Program-made: the position numbers and the translations under genes
NCBI RefSeq assembly: GCF_954871325.1
Contig: NC_088776.1
Span: 12,462,052 to 12,526,051 of the forward strand
Length of the DNA: 64,000 nucleotides
Source: Gordionus sp. m RMFG-2023
Lineage: Eukaryota; Nematomorpha; Gordioida; Chordodea; Parachordodidae
Reading direction: 5' to 3'
The notes under the pieces: model-generated
The model's database searches: none
Told to the model about the DNA's origin: nothing
Seen by the model: the letters and a program-made list of their open reading frames with translations, nothing else
Part shown: positions 59,701 through 64,000 of the stretch, one piece after another
How the letters are laid out: each line of letters begins with the position of its first letter
How positions within the stretch are numbered: the first letter of the stretch is position 1

Positions 59701-60950
59701 AGCTTCCGATATTTAAATTTAAACAAATAAAATTTCCTTTTATATTTAAAAAAAAAATAATATATAAGAAACGATTTAAATATATTTTAGTAGAAAATTT
59801 ATTTTTAATGGATCAAATCAACTCTCGCGTTACTACTATCAATAAAATTCCAATAGCTATCAGATTATTTTTGTGGAGACAGATCAAGTAAATAAAATCT
59901 TTCATTTTTGATGAAATATATAAAGATAAACTTTGGAATTTAATCATTTTGTCGCTAACTAATTTATTGGGGCATTAGTTTCATAATTTCGAATATTGCA
60001 ATAAATTTTCAATATAACAATTTACTTCTCAAAATATAATTTCAAACTTTTAAATTATCATTTAATTAAAGTTGTTAGTATCATTCCAATCTTATTCTAC
60101 ACATTTAAAATGCTTAAAATAAGTGAAAAAGAATATAAAGAGATTCACAAGAAGAGTTTTCGCTCATTTATATTCATATTATTTTGATTTTGACAATAGC
60201 AACAAATTTAATACTACTCATAATCTCTAAAAATAAAGCTAACTTATTATAAGGTGATAAAAATTACATGATTTAAAAATTTTATCTTTTTTTTTAAATG
60301 GCTAAAGTCATTTAATGAATATAAATTTTAGAATTTCACATTAATATATTCTATATTTTTTTCTTTTTTAAACCCTTTAATTTATCTCCTTCTACTTCAA
60401 TTGATTTGAATAAGTTTAATTACTCATTTCATGTTTTGTGTCACTTGGACTTGGTCTAAGAAAGCCATTTGCATGGTTTAATTTTAAAAAAAAATCTAAT
60501 TAATTCTTTTTAAATCTTATCTGGGCCAAAACATCGCCATTTGTTAAAGTTTTCTAGTATATATCAAGGAAGGCCTTGTTGTATAAATTGGTAATATGAA
60601 AATTTGTCGGATATTTAAGATTCTGGTAAATGGAATATTTAAATCGAGTTATGTTTACTGCTAAATTTTTTGCAAAGCAAAGATTCGATCAAAATATTTT
60701 GCTTGCCTTTTTCAAAAATAATGTAATATTTAAAGTAGTTTAACAAAAATAGATAATTTTTAATAAATTTGGTGAACTTCTTATGTAAACTTGTATAAAT
60801 ATACAAATTAAAACAAGAATAATTCCAATACTCATCAAAAAATATAATAACCAATAATTATATTTCAGATGGAGTCATCGTAAATTATTTAAAATCCAAT
60901 TTATAAAAGATAACATAGATTTAGTATATATTTAATATATATTTTTTTAG
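56781..60950. other. AT-rich sequence upstream of UNC80 exons
   Basis: Probably intron or upstream region of UNC80. Homopolymer G or C runs occur at 57659-57668, 58443-58454 and 59056-59070. The first UNC80 exon (start codon) was not found. No other coding signal was seen. Confidence 0.35.
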
Positions 60951-62258
60951 CTCTTGTTTGAACCAAAAATCGAAGAAACTCAAAGAATCTTCAATAACTG
61001 TAAGATATACTATATTTGAATATAATATCTAATTTAAAATACGTTTAATAATTAGACTTGGCAAAGAGTATTAGTTCAAAATCTTTTAGATGACTTGTCT
61101 CCTGTACTTTCAGCATCCGTGAGAGATTTACCCAGATGGAGTTTTATAAAAGCCTCATTTCCTTTCTTAATTCATTGTGGTGCTCTCCTCATAAAACAAC
61201 ACAAAATAAGAGATAATTCTAACCCAAACCTCGGTCCAGAGGAAATCAAGATATTATACATTATTAATTGGCTCTTAATGGATGCCTTTAACGAATGTAT
61301 TGATGTTATGAATTTTGTCAACTATTTTTCTCAAAGGGAAGATCAAAATTCTTTGTCCGACACAATGTATGCATTCGAAGACATCAAATTAATCGCTTTA
61401 TTATATTGTCCCTTGTTCAGAAATATATCCACTTATGATTTATCTAATATTAGATTGGAAAACGGGTTAAAAATTTGGTTGCCATTGGGGAAACATGCTC
61501 TTCCAAAAATTTACAATTTAGCTATATTAGCAAAACCATGCGTGGATAAGGCATTAAAATCAATTTCGTCGGAATTTCTTAAAGACACATATATCGGTTT
61601 ATAAACTTTTTTAATTAGTAATATAATAATAAAAAGTAGTAAATATGTAATACTTTGATTTTTGCAGGTTTTTTTTTAATAAGCGTTTTGTTTAAAAAAT
61701 AATAATTATTTTTATCATAAAACTGTTATATTTTTTTAGAATTGGAGAGCCAAAATAGTGTTAAATCGAAAAAAAATAAGAGCGCATTCAATAAAAATAA
61801 TATCGAGTCCTTCGATGACGTGAGTACCGCATCTAGTTCCAAGAGTCAAACAACGGAGTCAAACCATAAGAATGATTCTGATAAAAATAAACTAGCTACT
61901 CCAGTAGACTCAATAACAAAATCCATTACTATATCAACCTCTCCTATTAGTGACAAGCGTCAATCGGCTCCTATCATAACAATGTGCGATATATGTGAAA
62001 GTATGTCCTCATCTCAAACTTCTAGCGAAATATCTTCAAAACAAAATAGTAAGTATGATGGTAAAGTTGTAAAAAATTTGGCTATCCCTATAAATTCTTT
62101 GACTGGCAACAACGAGAGTGATAAGGTGGATAATTCTAAGAAATTATTAATATCTGGCAAGAATATACAAAGTCGTAAATCGCACCCAACTTATGAAAAC
62201 AATGCTTCCGCTAGCTCCTCTGCAAATTTAGATAAAGGAAAAGGGTCATTAAATAAAG
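60951..62258 (+). CDS. UNC80: UNC80, N-terminal part (NALCN channel complex subunit)
   Basis: Exons 60951-60999, 61056-61596 and 61740-62258; phases agree. The spliced product begins CLNQKSKKLKESSITTWQRV, which lines up residue for residue with the start of animal UNC80 (FLRPKLGKQYEASCVSFERV). It continues QNLLDDLSPVLSASV, RWSFIKASFPFLIHCGALL, IKILYIINWLLMDAFNEC, LIALLYCPLF and LENGLKIWLPLGKHALPK, each matching UNC80 N-terminal blocks (LSPALSEAI, LVQAALPHVLHC, LHTLHWMLLEAPQDC, LFVFLFAPL, LASGLVIWQPMWEHRQPG). The third exon is Ser/Asn/Lys-rich and disordered, as is the equivalent UNC80 region. UNC80 is a >3,000-residue scaffold that links UNC79 and the NALCN sodium-leak channel at the plasma membrane. 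The first exon and most of the protein lie outside or unseen. Donors of exons 2 and 3 are GTTTAT and GTTATT. Confidence 0.87.
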
Positions 62259-63459
62259 GTTATTTTGACTTTTGACTATATATATTTGTAAAACATATTT
62301 GATTTCTGATTAAAAAAAGGTTCCATTCACATTTGGAAAAGCTATAACAACTATGTAGGAATTAATTTGAAAACTTTCAATCATAAAATGAATCTCCATT
62401 GTAATTATAATTAATTTTGCAAATAAAATATAGAAATCTGTTTTTCATTTATGTCTTAGCAGAAATTAAAATTGTGCAAATTAGCTAAATATTAAAATCT
62501 GTGTCAACATAGCTTTAAGCATATGTCTTAACAGGCAAATAAAATCAGTCGATTTTATTCGAAAAAGTTTTTAAAAAAAATCATGTAAAGATTAGCAAGT
62601 GGGAAAATAGAATAATTGCGCAATTAATCATTTATATTCGCAATTAGAGTATTCGGAGCGAATAAAATTTAAAATTTTAATTGCTTATTACCTAACATTT
62701 TTCAAGTTATACTGTTTTTATTCTTTTTACTTTTAATTTACTATAGAGAAAACGGAATTTTTTTGATAATAATCTTTAAAAAGTAATCACTTTTATAATA
62801 TAATTTTATAGGCGCCTTCATATCTTGATTCATACTAATGACTGTGTCAATTCTTTTTTCTTTCTTTCACCCTTTGTGTAAATTAAAACTTGTCTTGAAT
62901 GGGAAGAAAAAAACTATGACAAGACAATAAATTAATACAAAAATAAGATAAACTTTAAATTTTTAAAATAAAGTAAAATAAAATAGAATCGAATAAAATA
63001 AAATTGTACCAAAATGTATTTATATATAGTAACAACATAAATATATCATAATGCGATACTTTTGCAAAAATGTAACTAGGTACAGATAATTTACAACTTT
63101 ATTTCCCCTTTCCTCTTTCCAGTATTCTCGCTTAACAAACAATTCATTAATATCTAGCTTCCAAAATATAAAAAACCTTATTTTAATTTATTTTCTTCTT
63201 CAGCTTTTCATTCAACTTTTTTAACACGACATTATGGGTAGAAGCCTTACCGAGTAAAAACTTGAGAATTTATTAACCAATAAATAACTAATTAACTTAG
63301 GTATAAACTCGACTGCGACCTTGTTCAACCTCTCAATTGCATGAATTGCAACCTCTGAGTATATAGCAAGTATATTATATCAAAAGCCAAGGTCGGCAGC
63401 AAAGCTACTTTTCAATCAACAAATTAAAATAAAACTCGCATACTCAACATTTTAGCCCT
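62259..63459. other. Probable UNC80 intron
   Basis: No further UNC80 exon was recognised. An acceptor-like TTTTATAG at 62805-62812 is not followed by a frame matching UNC80. Confidence 0.4.
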
Positions 63460-63640
63460 GCAATCTGTTTATGGATGATGGCTTAAGACCTGACAGTTTG
63501 ACTAATATTCCTCAGGCCATGGGTAAGTCTCTAATTTGGGACTACACATGCGTGTCATTCTACCCAATCAATATTAAAGGTCTTGCCTACCTTATCAGCA
63601 TTGTTATAGTTATAAAATAAGGCGTGGAGGTACCCTTAAT
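63460..63640 (+). mobile_element. LINE 3' fragment with PD...D endonuclease-like motif
   Basis: Plus strand gives FMDDGLRPDSLTNIPQAMGK then SLIWDYTCVSFYPINIKGL, closely matching the C-terminus of the 23990-26065 LINE (VDGLGPDGMTTLPWALGKSF then IWDYTCVS). It is the third copy of that family in the window and probably lies in a UNC80 intron. Its GTAAGT-like sequence (63523) mimics a splice donor. Confidence 0.7.
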
Positions 63641-64000
63641 TAAAAAATAAGTAGGTGCACGCTAAAACGGGCTAAAATAGAAACAGAATTAATTTTAGCA
63701 ATTTTAGGAAAAAATATTTTTTTGGATATTTAAATATATATTCTTAAATAGTTTATATTAGATATATGCATGGGTAACAAATGCTTGCCAGACCCTATGG
63801 GCTCAATTAATTTCAATTGAAATTGAATGTATTATGATTTGTAATAACTTTAATTTCTGAAAAAAGGAAATTTATATTAATACCAAGACATATCTTTTTT
63901 TGGTCCGTTCGAGGAATATTAACCTATTATTATTATTCCACAATTAATCCTACTAACAGTCATATAAATAAGCTTAAATAAATCTAAAATATTTACGATT
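63641..64000. other. AT-rich sequence
   Basis: No feature recognised. Confidence 0.3.

Noticed and set aside
63460-63525. A UNC80 exon ending at a GTAAGT donor
   Set aside because: The frame continues past the donor-like site into the LINE motif IWDYTC and matches the LINE at 24 kb, so it is LINE sequence.
1-64000. CRISPR arrays, operons, bacterial promoters or terminators
   Set aside because: The content is clearly eukaryotic with spliced genes; no regularly spaced repeat array was seen.

Overview
The window looks like nuclear DNA of an invertebrate animal. It is very AT-rich and gene-poor, has spliceosomal introns, and is filled with eukaryotic transposable elements. Four host genes can be read through splice-aware translation: a CAP/CRISP-like secreted protein (minus, exons at 1202-17701), an unidentified small basic protein (plus, 44194-46389), an emerin-like LEM-domain membrane protein (minus, 46505-50845) and the N-terminal part of UNC80 (plus, from 60951). 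LEM/emerin plus UNC80 point to a metazoan. I cannot name the phylum. No tRNA, rRNA or CRISPR was seen.

Layout. 1-17.7 kb: four CAP exons separated by two large introns. The last intron (1288-8962) holds copies of a hAT family (one with a perfect 8-bp target duplication) and an older hAT fossil carrying a MITE. The next intron (9109-17450) holds a LINE fragment and an LTR retroelement fossil (10731-15897) with a tRNA-His primer site, 5-bp target duplication and an internal 388-bp palindrome. 17.7-33.4 kb: intergenic mosaic with a GGTCAA-repeat element, a MITE, two copies of a ~750-bp repeat, an RT/endonuclease LINE, a hAT remnant, and a Ty3-like LTR element whose 3' LTR is split by a second LTR element. 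33.4-36.2 kb: a complete-looking hAT transposon with terminal repeats, 8-bp duplications and five phase-consistent exons. 36-44 kb: LINE and hAT remnants in empty AT-rich sequence.

44-51 kb is the host-gene core. A three-exon plus-strand gene converges on the emerin-like gene, with 115 bp between their stop codons. The emerin-like gene has an N-terminal LEM domain, a low-complexity middle and one C-terminal membrane segment, and its ~3-kb intron contains a long foldback element. 51-60.9 kb holds a decayed hAT copy, a decayed CAP-like exon and a MULE remnant with a SWIM zinc motif. 60.9-62.3 kb holds three consecutive exons of UNC80, the large accessory subunit of the NALCN sodium-leak channel. 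The rest of that gene probably lies beyond the right edge.

The host genes are functionally unrelated. What ties the region together is transposon insertion into introns and repeats, much of it with target duplications still readable. Several inferred 5' splice sites are GTT-type (GTTTTT, GTTATT, GTTTAT, GTTAGT), which may be a trait of this genome and would hide exons from standard gene finders. All splice joins are inferred from reading frame, phase and family similarity.
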